Source: Lagopus muta
Taxonomy: Eukaryota > Chordata > Aves > Galliformes > Phasianidae
Assembly: GCF_023343835.1 (NCBI RefSeq)
Contig: NC_064437.1
Location: 320,001-384,000, forward strand
Reading direction: 5' to 3'
Length of the DNA stretch: 64,000 bases
The notes below the pieces were generated by a model. It ran no database searches and was not told where the DNA came from. It was given only the letters and a program-made list of their open reading frames with translations. Positions 27,445 through 40,100 of this stretch are shown here, piece by piece. Both the position numbers and the translations under genes were made by a program. The first letter of the stretch is position 1, and the number at the start of each line of letters is the position of its first letter.

Positions 27445-30424
27445 TTAATTAGCATCAGTGAACGACATTTCCAGTTGCACCTCAGCCCTATGCAGCTGTT
27501 GCTGTTGTGCCAAGGCCAGTAGCTCCCCAGGGCAGCCCTGCGCTCATGCCAGGCGGTGCTGTGCAAGCTCTGCACTGCTGTAGCTGGGCACAGGGCAACA
27601 GCAGTTACCTGGTGATTCAATGGGCAATGAAAAGGGTTTGACTTAAGAGCTGTAGTTCAAAATAATTTTTTTTCAGTCTTTTGCACATGTTTGAATTGTT
27701 GTCAATAGACAACAGGAAGGTCGGTGTGACAGCAGCTATGCTGTGAGCTGGCCGTGGCTTCTTGCCTCTCCTCCTGTGGAGGAGCCTGTCTGCAACCTGC
27801 TGCCCTGCCCTGCCCCCCCCAGCCTCATCCTGCAGATGTTTCTGAAGTACATGTTTTCAGTTATCAGATTGAAGCAGTGGTAATCTACTATTTAATCTTT
27901 GGAACAAGAACTGAACTGAGCTGTAGGTGTGCTAAGGAGAGAATGTGGCAGAATGGACCGGGAGGAATGCTGCTGTGACTGCTTTCCGTGCTGCCCTATT
28001 GCTCACATCCTGAATTGCGTTATGGTTGCACCTGTCACTGAGTTGTATGGAAAGCTGTGTCCTCCAGGTTTGAAATTTACCTCTTAATTAACGAGAATGA
28101 GACCTGAAAGAGTTGGTTCTCACATATTCCCAGCTAATGCCCCCTCTGCACTGTTAGATCCTTCAGCTTTTGAAGAAGATGCATCTTTATCTCAGCTCAC
28201 TCCCCTTCAGCTCCTTATTCTTCAGGCTAAGCAGAATAAAACCCAGCAGCGGTGTTGCAGAAGATAGACAGCTGACACAGAACCATGTGAACTGTCTGGG
28301 TGTAACTGTTTGTCCCAGAGACAGGAGGATCTGTGTGACCCCTGTGAGGGATTCACCCTGTGTCTGCCAGCTGCTGTGACAGACATGTGTGGAGAATAAA
28401 TAAAGAGCAATTATTTAACAGCCAGTGTAATTGGCTGCTGGAACAGCCCACTTAGAGATCCGGTCGATCACTTGGAGTCACTAAATCAAATTGGATGTCT
28501 CTGCTCTATTCAGCCAGAAATTATGGGCTTCAGATAGGAATACTGAATGAAGATGAGCTGTCTTATCTGGAAGGTCAGACTAGATAATGACAATGTCTCT
28601 GTCTAGCTGTACATCAGTAAATACTTACTGCTGTGCTGAATGCCAACGGGTCTGATTCTGAGCATACTGAATTACAGCCCCGAAGGGCAATTCCTTTGGT
28701 CAGTTTCTCCCAGCCTTCCCTCTCAACACACCTCACTTCACCAGCTCCTGCACTAGGGTGTGATGTTAAAACAAGCACATGCATCTCTGAGCACGGTTGT
28801 TTCACTTAATCATAATAAACCTAGATCCTATCAAAATATGTTTTCCTTCCAGGAACAGCACACTCACACGCTTCCAACAGAAGACGTGTAATCACACTGT
28901 TGCCTCAAATAAAACGTTCAAGCTGTGAGTATTTATGGCAATGCTGAAATTCGGTGTCATTTCATAATTTGAACTGAGCTCTCGTATAGACTTAATTGCC
29001 AAGATGTAATATTCCTTAAAAGCACTCATTCTTAGAATTTATAAAACACTGAGAGAATCAGCAGTGCAGATCTGAGCCACAAAGGGCAGAATTCTGCCTT
29101 GCTGGAGGAGCTCCCACCTGCAGCTCTCATCGCACATCTTCTGCCTTGATTTCAGCCGCTCTCTGTTTCGGTTCATTCTGCTCCTGGTTTACTTTCAGTG
29201 CATTCTTTGTGTGTCTGTGCAGCTGTGGGAATACACTCGTGTGCAGAAATCCTCCTTCAGGCCCGGATCAGATCATAGAATAACTAACTGTGTGTGTTAG
29301 GATTAACACCACTGCGCTATCAGAAATACACAGCTGATAACATTTGTCTGCAAAGAGCCTTCCCCCCTCCCCACCCCAATTAGTTTTTCTGCGCAGAATC
29401 AATTAATTTGTTAGTCATACCTAATTTAGTGAGAAAAAGCTTCTGCAAAAATAGACATAAATTATTTTATTAAAGCCATATGCGAGGCAAACGTTAAATA
29501 TTTTACAGGCGCATCAGCTGTACTTGAAACTTCTTTGCTGTTTTTAGTTACCATTTGAAGCTAATATCTGTAATCTATTGGACAAAAAGCAATTGAAACA
29601 CTCAGCTTAAGATAAATGATCTTTTTAGCTGGAGTATAGAGTCCATAATTACAGCGTGAACAGATTAGGGAAAATAACATTCCGTCATGTCTCTTGTTCA
29701 GCACTTACAGAAATTCTGCCTGCTTATTTAATATCCAAATGGCCCATCTCCAGCAGTGTTCTCACTGTTTGATGTGATCCGGCCGTTCTCTGACGCCTCC
29801 CGCCCTTCATACAGACTGCTGGCCTCTAAAATTCTGTCTTTTTCACCCACTGAGTATTTTTAGCCACGTGCTCTGTTAAACTGCTCACACTCCCATAGCT
29901 AAAATGCTGACATTAAACATACATTATCACCTATTGAAAAAAGAAGAAGAAGGTGTCTCGCTATATGTAAACACACGGCTGAACCACACTGCTAATTGGC
30001 TTGGGGCTGAAAGCAGGGCTGGCTCTGATGTTTCTGGTGTTTCCCAGGACCACATCCAGGCAGGACCCTGACCGGGCCCTGCGCTTTGCCAGCTGGCAGC
30101 TTCTTGCTTGTGGCAGTTTTCTTGGTCTTATTTTTCCATGCATTGCTCAGGCAACAGTTTGTTTTCCTCCTGGTAAAACAAGCTGCATGGTAACAATACT
30201 TTAAGGCTATGTCATGCCTAATTTGTTCTAGCAGTCCAGTGTTACAAAAATTAACTCTCTTCTGAAGGGGCATCAGGACAAGAGACTGCAAAGATCCTGC
30301 CTCTCTTAGTCCGTGCTCTGCCTGTTGCTATTCCTCAGCACAAGTGGATTTGCTGGCCCTGAACTTCCCTTGCTGCTGGTCCTCATCTTTGTGCTGAGCT
30401 GAGCATGGCACAGCAGCAGCTCCT
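27445..30424. other. Intergenic, AT-rich, mostly repeat-free
   Basis: I see no gene. A possible ancient LINE 3' end is listed separately near 28560. The stretch 29380-29700 is notably AT-rich with TAATTA-type motifs and no repeat, and might be a conserved element. Confidence 0.5.
28556..28612 (+). mobile_element. Possible ancient CR1/L3-type LINE 3' end
   Basis: tggaaggtcagactagataa followed by tgtctctgtctagc resembles the ggtcagactagatgatc ending of old amniote CR1/L3-like LINEs. Only about 55 bases are recognisable. Confidence 0.35.
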
Positions 30425-30550
30425 GTTTGCTGGGCACTGCAGGGCGTTGTTGTTTGCTGGGTGTTACATGCTGGTGTTTCATGCTGGTGTCTCATGCTGG
30501 GTGTCTCATGCTGGGTGTTTGTTACATGCTGGGTGCAGTTTGCTGGTCAC
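30425..30550 (+). repeat. Degenerate minisatellite, unit about 13-18 bases
   Basis: About eight tandem units built on (a/t)tgctgggtgtttc variants (for example atgctggtgtctc, atgctgggtgtctc, tttgctgggtgttac). Unit length varies through small insertions. Confidence 0.85.
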
Positions 30551-31444
30551 TGTGTGCCCCTTCTGCCACCCCGTTGATCTCTGTGCCTAACGCTCCTAGA
30601 TGCCTTCACAGCACGGATATTTCACTCTGTAAGCAATAAGCTGTGGTTACCCAGCAATTAACCCTTATGTGAAGGACTTCATTTACTTTGTACCATAGCA
30701 CTTTGTATCATAGTACTTCATCCTCCACCATTTCCTTCCTGAATGTATTTAGCAGATATCATTATATTTCTTCCCTGGTGCTGTCCTTGAACAGATATTG
30801 AATGTAAAATGAATTTGTAGAGGGCTCTTGCTTCTGTTGACTGCTTCTTACTAGCAAAATTCTTGCATTTTTAAAACGTGGTTCCTTTCTAGACCTTATT
30901 GCCATGTTTAACTGTCCTTCTCTAGGTCTAATAAAACCTATTCTCTCTGCTTTACTGTGGCCCCATGTTTTGATATGTGTGGCATTGCAGGCCAGCCCTC
31001 CCTCTCTGCCCTGCAGCACACGGGCAGCCAGGCTGTCCCTGGGCCCTCAGGGACACCCTTGCTGTCCCCAGAGCAACAGAATCTGAGAGGCTGTGTGTAA
31101 CTGCTCCCACCTGGCATGGGAGCACACCGGCAGCTGCAGCCTCTCCTAATCTGAAAGAAAGTACTGAGGAGCAGCGTAATTTGCTTACTGGCTTCTATGA
31201 AACAGTTACAAACTGGCAGAGGTGCAAGAGGAGCTACTACTCTGCGTTGTACCCCTGCTGCAAGAGCAAATCCTTAAGGAGTATTAGGATTATTTTTTTT
31301 TCCTACCTTTTCTGCTTATTTTTTACTGCTTAGCACCTAGTCTTTCTATAGATGTTCAGTGCCAATCAACAAAATTAGTCCTTTACAATTAAGCAGAGCA
31401 ACTGCAGGGAAGTGAAGCAGATCCCCTCTTTTCTGTGGGAATTC

Positions 31445-31840
31445 CATACAATGGCCTGGGTTGCAAAGGAGCACAACGCTCATCAGTTCCAACCCCCTGC
31501 TGTGTGCAGGTCACCAACCAGCAGCCCAGGCTGCCCAGAGCCACATCCAGCCTGGCCTTGGATGCCTGCAGGGATGGGGCATCCACAGCCTCCTTGGGCA
31601 GCCTGTTCCAGTGCCTCACCACCCTCTGGCTGAAAAACTTCCTCTTCATATCCAACCTAAACCTCCCCTGTCTCAGTTCAAAACCATCCCCCTTGTCCCA
31701 TCACCATCCACTCTCACAAACAGCCGTTCCCCTCCTGTTTATCTGCTCCCTTCAAGTGCTGGAAGGCACAATGAGGTCTTCCTGCAGCCTTCTCTTTTCC
31801 AAGCTAAACAAGCCCAGATCCCTCAACCTTTCTTTATAAA
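31445..31840 (-). mobile_element. CR1 LINE 3' end fragment, minus strand
   Basis: About 400 bases of CR1 in antisense: aatggcctgggttgcaaagg, ccaggctgcccagagccac, ctctggctgaaaaacttcc, then tccaagctaaacaagccc at its 5' side. Very similar in content and extent to the plus-strand copy at 7210-7634. Confidence 0.92.
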
Positions 31841-31925
31841 AAAAGCTTGTAAAATGTTTCCATTTTGCTGAGGCTCTCCTTCCAGCAGATGGCAGCATGA
31901 ATTCAGGCTTTCTAAAGAGTTTAGA

Positions 31926-31943
31926 TTTTTTTTTTTTTTTTTT
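31926..31943 (+). repeat. T18 homopolymer
   Basis: Eighteen consecutive thymines, no associated element recognised. Confidence 0.9.
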
Positions 31944-33421
31944 AAAGAAGGAAGGAAATGCTTAGGAGGCTCAAAATGCCCTCTTACAATGTTGTTTACA
32001 AGAATCACTTTTTGATAGAATCGGGAAAGATTTGATAACTATTGATCTTAATGCTAATAAATACTTTAAGGTATTCCTGTGTGAGAGTCAGAGCTCAGCG
32101 GAGAAAGATCGGGGAGGAGCTGGAAGGAGCTCTGCTCCTGACTGCAGGGCGCTTTCAGGCCCGCAGTTCGAATGGGAAAAGCAGTGCTGGGCTGCCCCCC
32201 AGCCCCCATGCAATGAAGGTCGGTGCCTCGCATCCCTTGGGTATGCTCAGCAAGAAGCAGTGCTAATGGGACACACAAATGATTATTTTGTACCACTCTT
32301 GGCCGCATTTTCAGTATTACTATTCTCTTTCCAGGCAGTGTCAGGACAGTGGAGCCAGTGACTGCAGCCGGCCTCGTGGGAAAAGGGCTTTTACATCCAG
32401 CTGTGTGTGACTGTCTGCTGGGGGAACCACCTCCTCCCCTGCATTGGCTGGGCTGCCAGCAAAGTACCCTCAGTTCTTCACTCACTGCTTTGAAATACCT
32501 CCCACATCTCAGCCTTTGGGATGCAGTTGCAGGACACATGAGCTTTCTCAGATTTTGATGATGGAGAAACAAGGCAGGGACTAATGTCTGTGCTGGCAAG
32601 ATGTAATGGTTAGGGCTGATATACTGTGGCTGGCTCATACCTGGCCTGGGGAGCTAGAGGCAGCTTGTGTCCTTATTGTTTGCTTTTATTTTACAGCTGC
32701 TGGCAGATACCAAGAGAGCTAGATGAGTACATCTTTCTTATTCTGTTACCAAAAAAAAAAAAAAAAAAAAAAAAAAAAAGCAGAGTTTTAGTGTTTTATT
32801 TCTGTGGGATCACCATGTTCTTATGTGAACCAGGAAAGTAGGAAAGTAGGTAAGTGTAGGCAATTGTCAGCCTCACCCCACTGACATCCAGAGGTGGTGG
32901 TGTCTGTGGGCAGGTAACGTCACGCAGGATGCAAAGGGCTGGCTGTGAGCTCTTCATGTCCTCTGTTCCTTCTGCTCCAGATTCCAGCACACACGTGGAG
33001 CAGAGTGCCAGTGGATGCTACCACAGACCAACCAATGGATTTAACATTTTTGCTCCTCGTCCATCCTCCTCTGCCTAAGGGCTGAGTACAGCTCTGGGCA
33101 GGATGGTTCATATGAATGAAGCAAGTATGTACACACACCAAAGCAAACGTGTAGTATGTATCTGTAACACATAGGTATGTATAGCTGTGTGGGTGTGTAC
33201 ATCCCCGATGTGCTGCCTTTCCCTCCAGCCTGAGGTCCTCCTGCTTGGATCCTGGTGGCTCTGCACCTGGAAGGAGCCCAGAGTGCTGTGCTCTGACCCC
33301 GCACTGCTGCATGAGCGACCCGTTAGAGTGCTAAAGGAATGATGCACCGTGCCCACAGCCAGTGTGGATGCACAGACGTGTGGCCTGGCTCCTGATAAGC
33401 AACACTGCCTTTCATTACCCC
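31944..33421. other. Intergenic, no gene recognised
   Basis: Contains the A29 run listed separately. A 190-codon minus-strand ORF lies within 32066-32638 but shows no recognisable protein features. Confidence 0.5.
32751..32779 (+). repeat. A29 homopolymer
   Basis: Twenty-nine consecutive adenines. I find no recognisable retrocopy or target-site duplication around it. Confidence 0.92.
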
Positions 33422-33829
33422 TTACAATGGCGAGCAGCGTGGAGCCGTTCTCCTGGGGCAGGTGGTGTGCAGCGTGATGCTCTTGCTCTTCTCAATCTCT
33501 GTTTTCCCCAAGAGCCTCCTGTAGATAAAGCTGTGCAGTGTATCCCGCACACCTGTCTGCAGGGCTGCTGACCTCCTGCTGGCAGCTGGTGTTGGTCCCA
33601 GCCTGCTCAGCTGCTGCAGCCCGCGGAGCCGACGTGCAGCGTCCTGTGAGCGGAAGATAAGGCAGGATCTTGCTGAACTCTTCTTGGGCAATTTCTCTAA
33701 TGCATTAGGCACAAACAATCTTTCTTTCAGAGTCAGGGATGTGTGTCTCATTCTAATTATTTTTTCCTCTTTAGCCCATTTCAGTTCAAGTTGTTGCCAC
33801 AAGCGATGGTGATAATGTTCTCTTTCCAT
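33422..33829 (-). CDS. Unrecognised 135-codon ORF, possible exon or lineage-specific gene
   Basis: I do not recognise this protein. The ATG at 33829-33827 has a strong Kozak context (acaATGG), and an acceptor-like ctctatag lies a few bases upstream. The first ~65 residues are charged and protein-like (LWQQLELKWAKEEKIIRMRH, then LTLKERLFVPNALEKLPKKS), suggesting a short amphipathic helix. The second half is Arg/Ser/Pro-rich with higher GC, and a possible donor (CAGACAG|gtgtgc) occurs inside it. It ends with TAA at the left end. It could be an exon of an unknown gene, an old retrocopy, or chance. Confidence 0.22.
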   Translation of the reverse strand: MEREHYHHRLWQQLELKWAKEEKIIRMRHTSLTLKERLFVPNALEKLPKKSSARSCLIFRSQDAARRLRGLQQLSRLGPTPAASRRSAALQTGVRDTLHSFIYRRLLGKTEIEKSKSITLHTTCPRRTAPRCSPL

Positions 33830-34963
33830 TGTTACTATAGAGAGGGGATCGACTATAATTATTTCTTAAATTGAGGTTTTCTTTCATTGAAAGTGTTAAA
33901 ATATCTGGGTGAATGATAATGGATTCATACATCTCCCAGAGGATTCATTTTCAGGCTGGGCAGAACCGCTCCTTCCATCTCGGTCAGGACAAGACCTGTG
34001 TGCAGGGCTGCGGGGGACAGGAGCACAGAAGAGTGCTGATGCACCATGGCAGCATGCAGTGCTGTGTCCCTGTGTGCACACAGAGCTGCAGAGCTTGCTG
34101 TCCCTGTGGCCTTATTCCCCAGGGCAGAAGTTGGCAAGCAGCACTGGCTGATCTCCCACATCTGCTCAGAAGCATCGTGCTCTAAAACATCTGAGAAGAC
34201 ACTGTTCCTGCAGCACCAGCTGCTTGGGTTGAACCATCACCTGGCTGAAGATGTGCTGATGTAGTGCTATGCAGTGCAATGTGATTTCAGCTCTGCTGGC
34301 TACTTACCACCAAACCGGCACCCCACAACTCTGTCGTGATGCCTCACAGAGCCATAGCTGAGTTGATGTATGTGAGGTGTGGTCACCACAGACCTGATCT
34401 GAGCACTCCATTATGCTATCGAGTGCTATCAGCTCTCAGATGTGGTTTAATCTCCAATATAATGACCTTTACAACTTTCCTGCCATCTGAGCAGACTCCA
34501 TGCCAGCTTGTAGCACAGTTATGAGTGTGAGCAGGAGATGGATGAAGATGAGTTGCAGTAGAGATGCTCGTGCTGGTTAGTCAATGGAACTGCAGCTTTG
34601 TTGAGGCTGCAGTCTTTTTCTCTTAGTACTGATGATGTTGAGATCTCTCCTTGGAAACTGAAGCATCGCTCATTGTCACCAAAATTGCTGTGGAGCAGTA
34701 GAAGAGCCTCTCCTCCACTGTCATCACCCAGTTGGAGAGTGGCACTACTGCAGGCTTTCCATGGTCTCTATAGGATCCCCAACGTGCTCTGTCACATCTG
34801 AAGCACGTGGCTGGAAGGTGCTGTGCTCTGCCCACACATCTTGGCAGACGATGAACCTGCTGATATGGGACTTGCTGAGGTGTGGTCTGAGTCCTGCTGA
34901 GCTCAGCAGCCTGCTTGGCACAGGAGTGCACTTCATTAAGTGCCTAGAATGTAGGAGATGAAG

Positions 34964-34994
<31 letters not shown>
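34964..34994 (+). repeat. C21-A10 compound homopolymer
   Basis: Twenty-one cytosines followed directly by ten adenines. Seen directly; the exact length in genomic DNA is prone to sequencing error. Confidence 0.9.
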
Positions 34995-36849
34995 GTATTA
35001 ATGGTGCTCTATTTCCCTAGCCCTGTCTTCAATAAAAGTCTAATGAAACTATGTCAAAAAGGGTAAGTAACTGTTAGATGTATAATTAAACCTTCCTATT
35101 TAATATGGGGCACTGCAAGATCAAATGAATCGAGATTTCCCCTCTGGATATATTACCTTACTGAAAGCTGTCAATACTTTTAACTGGAAAGTCAGTAAAG
35201 ATGTTTTCTTCAAAGAATGGGAATGTAAGTCACCTTGCTATTGAATATTAGTTTTAGGAGAAAAAAGTGAAGACTATACAGAAACATTGTTGACTGCTCC
35301 GGGGAGAGCAGGCAGTGCCTCCAGCTCTGGGTACTCAGTGTTTGGTGGTGTTGTTCTCAGCCCTTTGTTTACGGGTTCGTCGCCAGCATTCCATCCTGCA
35401 ACAATCTGTGGTTAATAAAAAGATGGAGAACGTTACTGATGGCTCTTCCTATGAAAACAGTGGATGCTCGATTTCATCCTTCTTATCACATCCTTAAGGA
35501 AAGAAGAAACAGGTATGGGGAGCCCTGCACAGCTGGGGAAGGAAGGAGCCCCAGGAATGCTTCTGAGTGCTGCTCCGAACAGATTCCAGACACTGCAAAA
35601 GAGCAAAGCAGCTTTTAAAGTGCTGGGAAAAATAAACATTTTTAAAGGATTTCAGCATAGTTAACATAAAACATCTTGATTTATAAGAGTCTAATTATTA
35701 CAATCATTAAAAGGCCGTGATTATCATTAAAAGGCTATTATCAGAAATGAAATGCTAAAAACAAATGTTATATATAAAATAAGATCATACATATTTCATA
35801 GAACATATTATACTGCAAAATAAGTTGTCACGTCGCCATGGCAATGACTTTTAAGTTACCCTTTTTGATGCCTTAATGCACTGCTCTGCATGTTGCAGCG
35901 CCAAGTCTGAATGTGCCCAATGCTCACAAGTTCCAACTGAGAACGAACCTAACAGGGCAATTATACACCTAGCTGGCCACTTGCATACGTAAACACTGTT
36001 TACAGCACAGGACACATCCTGCAGTGTTGTTGGTGTTCAAACTGAAGCTGGCAGGTGGTGAAGGTCTGCCTCTGCCTCTCCATCCTGCAGGATGGGGCTG
36101 TCCCTGCTCATTCCACTCCCCAGCACCCTGCAGGGCCTGGTGCCCTGGAACAGGGCACTGCTGACATAGCAGCAAGAACAGATCATCTCCTTGATGTCTG
36201 CTGGTTAGCATTCAATAATTTGGTGCCAAAGTTTAACTTTCAATATTGGGTTTTCTGTACCGTTCCCAGTACAAAGCACTCAAGCTTCAAAGGTACGTGC
36301 CTGGATCTCACAAACCACAGGCGTGTTTATCTGAGACCTTGATTGCTTGTACTTCTAGGTACCCCTTAATGAAGGAAGCCTTCAGAATGTAATTAAGGCA
36401 ATATTAGTCTTCTCATCGTAATTAGATTTGAGGCTAGGATAGGTAGAAATAGTTTTATTGTAGGCTATGGATCTCCTCCAGATTGTGTTTCTGAGAGCGA
36501 TGTTTGGCTGCAACAGTTCTAGAGAAAGAAAGGGGGACTTCTGAGTGATGCTTGTGCACTTAAATCTCATATCTTTATAGACATCCTCTTCCTTATTCGT
36601 GTCATGAGTATTGCCCAATTTTTGTACCAAAGAGCTGATAAGTCTGATAAGATCCAAGTGGGATTAAAATAAATTCTGTTTTGTGTCGCAGAAGAGATTT
36701 TATGTATCCGACCTCAGGAAAGCAAAAGACATCTGTGTGGTGGGTGCTGAAGTCTCCTGCATTCTCTCATTGCCTGGAATGGAAGCAAACACTCAGCCCT
36801 CAGGTGGCAGAGGGCACATACCCTTCCCTGAAGTTGAGGAGCTGAGATA
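34995..36849. other. Intergenic, no gene recognised
   Basis: AT-rich sequence, especially 35640-35830 (repeated attaaaaggc words near 35705-35735). No exon or interspersed repeat recognised. Confidence 0.5.
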
Positions 36850-37165
36850 GAATTATATAGAATGGCTTGGGTTGGAAAGGCCACCAACCTCCACATTTCA
36901 CAGCAGCCCAGGCTGCCCAGGACCCCATCCAACCTGGCCTTGAACACCTCCAGGGATGGATGGGGCATCACAGCCTCTCTGGGCAGCTGTTCCAGCACCT
37001 CACCACTCTCTCTGTAAAGAACTTCCCCTAAAATCCAACCTCAATCTTCCCTCCCTCAACTTAAAACCATTTCCCCTTGTCCTGCTATTATCTACCCTTT
37101 CAAAGAGTTGACTCCCCTCCTGTTTGTAGGCTCTCTTTAGGTACTGGAAGGAGATGCAGTTATCC
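36850..37165 (-). mobile_element. CR1 LINE 3' end fragment, minus strand
   Basis: atagaatggcttgggttgga, a small internal deletion, then ccaggctgcccaggacccc, gggcagctgttccagcacc and aacttaaaaccatttcccc. It extends 5' to about gtactggaaggagatgcag. Same type as the element at 25664. Confidence 0.9.
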
Positions 37166-40100
37166 AGGTGAATTTCTTCCTGATGGTGTGGAAGTCCTGG
37201 TAAACATCCTCTCCTCTGTCACACTTTACTCTCTGGCCTTTCCTCCTTTCCCTCCCTGCTGTGCTCTGGCCCCCCCATCAGCCTTCACAGCCTGACAGGT
37301 CATTGCTGAGAGGTCGACACATAAACCAACATCATTCCCTGACACCTGGAGAAGAGGCCCTGGCAGAAATTGCTGCCTGGAACAACACACACTGCAAAAT
37401 GCCCAGCATCCTGCCTCAGAAAACAGCCTTAGAAATGGAGACCTGTCTGCACCAAGCAGGAAATCAGTCTCTCCCTTTCTCTCCCACTATTTCTAGTGAA
37501 GCAACATAAGCTTTTCCTTTTGTGTCATTTTGTTTTTTCTTTTAATTTTTTATAGTTTTTTTTCCATGCTCTTTTTCTGTGCTTCCTTATTTTATTTTTT
37601 TAAGTTGGCTTTGTAGGGCAGCATGCCAGATCCATGAGTAGCTGAAAGGTGAAGGCACACTTAGCACACACAGGGCTTGTCCTATATCCTCACCCATTGA
37701 TGGATCACAGCGTGGCCGTCCAAGGCACATTCCTGCAGACCCTTGATCCTGCAAGGCTAGAGAAAAGGGGCTGGAAAAAGACAGAAGATGTGAGGAGCAG
37801 GAAAAGATCTGTGGCTGCAAATAGCAGAAGGAAAGGAGGTGGGGAAGATTTTCAGGGGAGCTCTAAACGCTCCAGGTATACAAGCAATGTTTTGCACTTC
37901 ACAGGTACTTTTCTTTTGTGGATTGGTGCAAGTTTTACTGCTTCGAGACAAGAAATAGGAATCCTATACATTTAATGGGATTATCCTATGTCTAACATGA
38001 TTAATACCTGATTAGATATTGATTATTGAGCTGAAAAACTGGGGGAGAGGAGATAACTGCTAAGTGCAGCTCTTTATGTTAATCCATTAATACATTCAGC
38101 AAAAGAGGTAACACTTATTTCCTGATGATCCTTGAGCATCTTCTTTCTTGCTGCCCTTACTGTACCAAATCCTCCAATTTCCCAATTAAAAAACGATTCA
38201 TCAAATTACAGAAAATAAAAATAAAAACATCAGGATTCACAGTTTGTTATTTCATTCCTCTGTGGACTGCAGGCATCTGCCCAGGATTAGCACATCTAAG
38301 AGGCAGAGAAAGGAGAAGAATATTTCTGTGTGAGTGCAGGTAAAGGATGAATTCAGGTGGGAGTTGAGCTGAGGGAGAAGGAAGTTATTTCAGTTCATTC
38401 TTGCCATGTTATCTTCACCCTGGTTGCAGGCTTTTGTATAAGTAGTGTAATGTCCCTGGAAGCAGCTATAGCTGTAGTACACCCAAACAGCACACCTCAT
38501 AGATGGGGCAACACTGCAAACATGTCATTTCCACAATTTGGGTGCCTTCAGCAAGCTTCAAGGTGACACTGCAGTCACTCAGAAATTACACAGCTGTGTT
38601 AGTGACATTCATGTCATCCTGACACAATGGTGACATTAGCATCTAATTATCTTGTAGTCAATTTAACATCAGTCACATCTTGTATATCATGTATTGTACA
38701 GCCTCGACTAACTGAATCTCCTGGGGCATTAGATAAGTTCAGATCACCAAGAACTCTGGTGACTGAGAAAATTTGCAATAAATTTAGTAGGTGTTGAGGG
38801 GCGGAACTTTGTTTTGAATTATGGGATGCAACGCCTGGATGACTGGGATGTTTACAATGGGAAGAATGAATGGAAAGAGACTGGATTCAGATTGGCACAC
38901 CTGTATGACCATCTGACTTCCAGAAGCTTCCCAGCACACCCAGGCATAATGTCTGCATAACACAGCAGCAGCCCAGACTGTGCAACATGGAAAAGGGTGT
39001 GGGGATACAGAATGGAAACCAAAAGTAGGAGAATCCTCATGATCAGCCCGGCACAATTACAGCTAACTGACTTCAAAGTCTTCAGCTTTCTCTTCTGCTT
39101 AGGGCATCACTAATTTCTCATCAGCAGCAGCTGAATACAGGGTAGTCACACCATTTGTAGCACCTGGGCAGCTCAGCACAATGGGAAAAGGTGCTTCACC
39201 AGAGGTGTGGTGATGGAAGGACAAGCACAATAGAGAGGTGCCACAAGGAAAGAAGTTTGCTTACCCCAATCAGAAGATTCCAGGTTTGCAGAGCAAAGCT
39301 CCACCAAGGAGGGATCCCCAAAAGAGATCCTTCCCTGGTGGCAGTCAGCCCTTAAATGGGATCTAGGAGAGGAGCAGCCAGGTTCCACCCCTCCCACCCC
39401 CATCAGTGAGCTGCCTTCACCTGTGCTCCCAGGGCTGAGTGGATCCTTTCCTCAGGTGATCTGTGCTTCAGGCTGTGACTCAGCAGATCCCATACAGTGT
39501 ATTACACAGGATGGTGAAGCTTAGTTATATGAGCAGAGGATAAGGTGACCATTGCTAACGTTGCTGAAGGTGAAGGTTGCCTCTTTGTTGAGGCACCAGA
39601 GATCCCACCAAGGCTGGTGGGCAAATGGCCATTTTGCTACATGGCAATCCAAATGGCAGTAGGAGCAAATGGCCATTAAAGAACGCCACAGAAAAAATCC
39701 AGCCCTGATGTGGGGTAGATAAATGATCTGCACTAAGTGGCCGGTTATGCAGTCCTCAAGACTTTAAATTCTGCATCTCTGAGATGTTTTTTGTCTCTGG
39801 GTGAACTCTATTGAATGATGTTGAGTTCTCTGTAAAAGCATGCACATTTAAAAGATACTGCTGTTATTAATAATAAATGCTCCTGAAGAACAACTGATTT
39901 TCAAGGTTCTTGAAGGCAAGCACCAGAATGCTTTCCTTTATTTAATTAGATAGCAGTTGATGTGTTTCTCTCAAGAACTGTTTGTTGTAAATGTCAAGTT
40001 TTCTGCTTCTCAATATACCCCTTCATTTTTTTCCACAAACCATTTCTGATTCTGATTGATCTTCACTTGCTATTAATGTCTTCTTTGTTGTTTTACTCAA

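Noticed and set aside
31389-31871. Several overlapping ORFs on both strands, also seen at 4788-5292, 7176-7670, 25549-25989, 36714-36998 and 41202-41824
   Set aside because: They translate CR1 3' end sequence (for example [20 protein letters not shown]) and are not genes.
32066-32638. 190-codon minus-strand ORF
   Set aside because: No recognisable domain, no splice or promoter context, mixed composition. An ORF of this length can arise by chance in 64 kb.
32751-32779. A29 run as the tail of a processed pseudogene
   Set aside because: No recognisable parent coding sequence upstream and no flanking target-site duplication seen.
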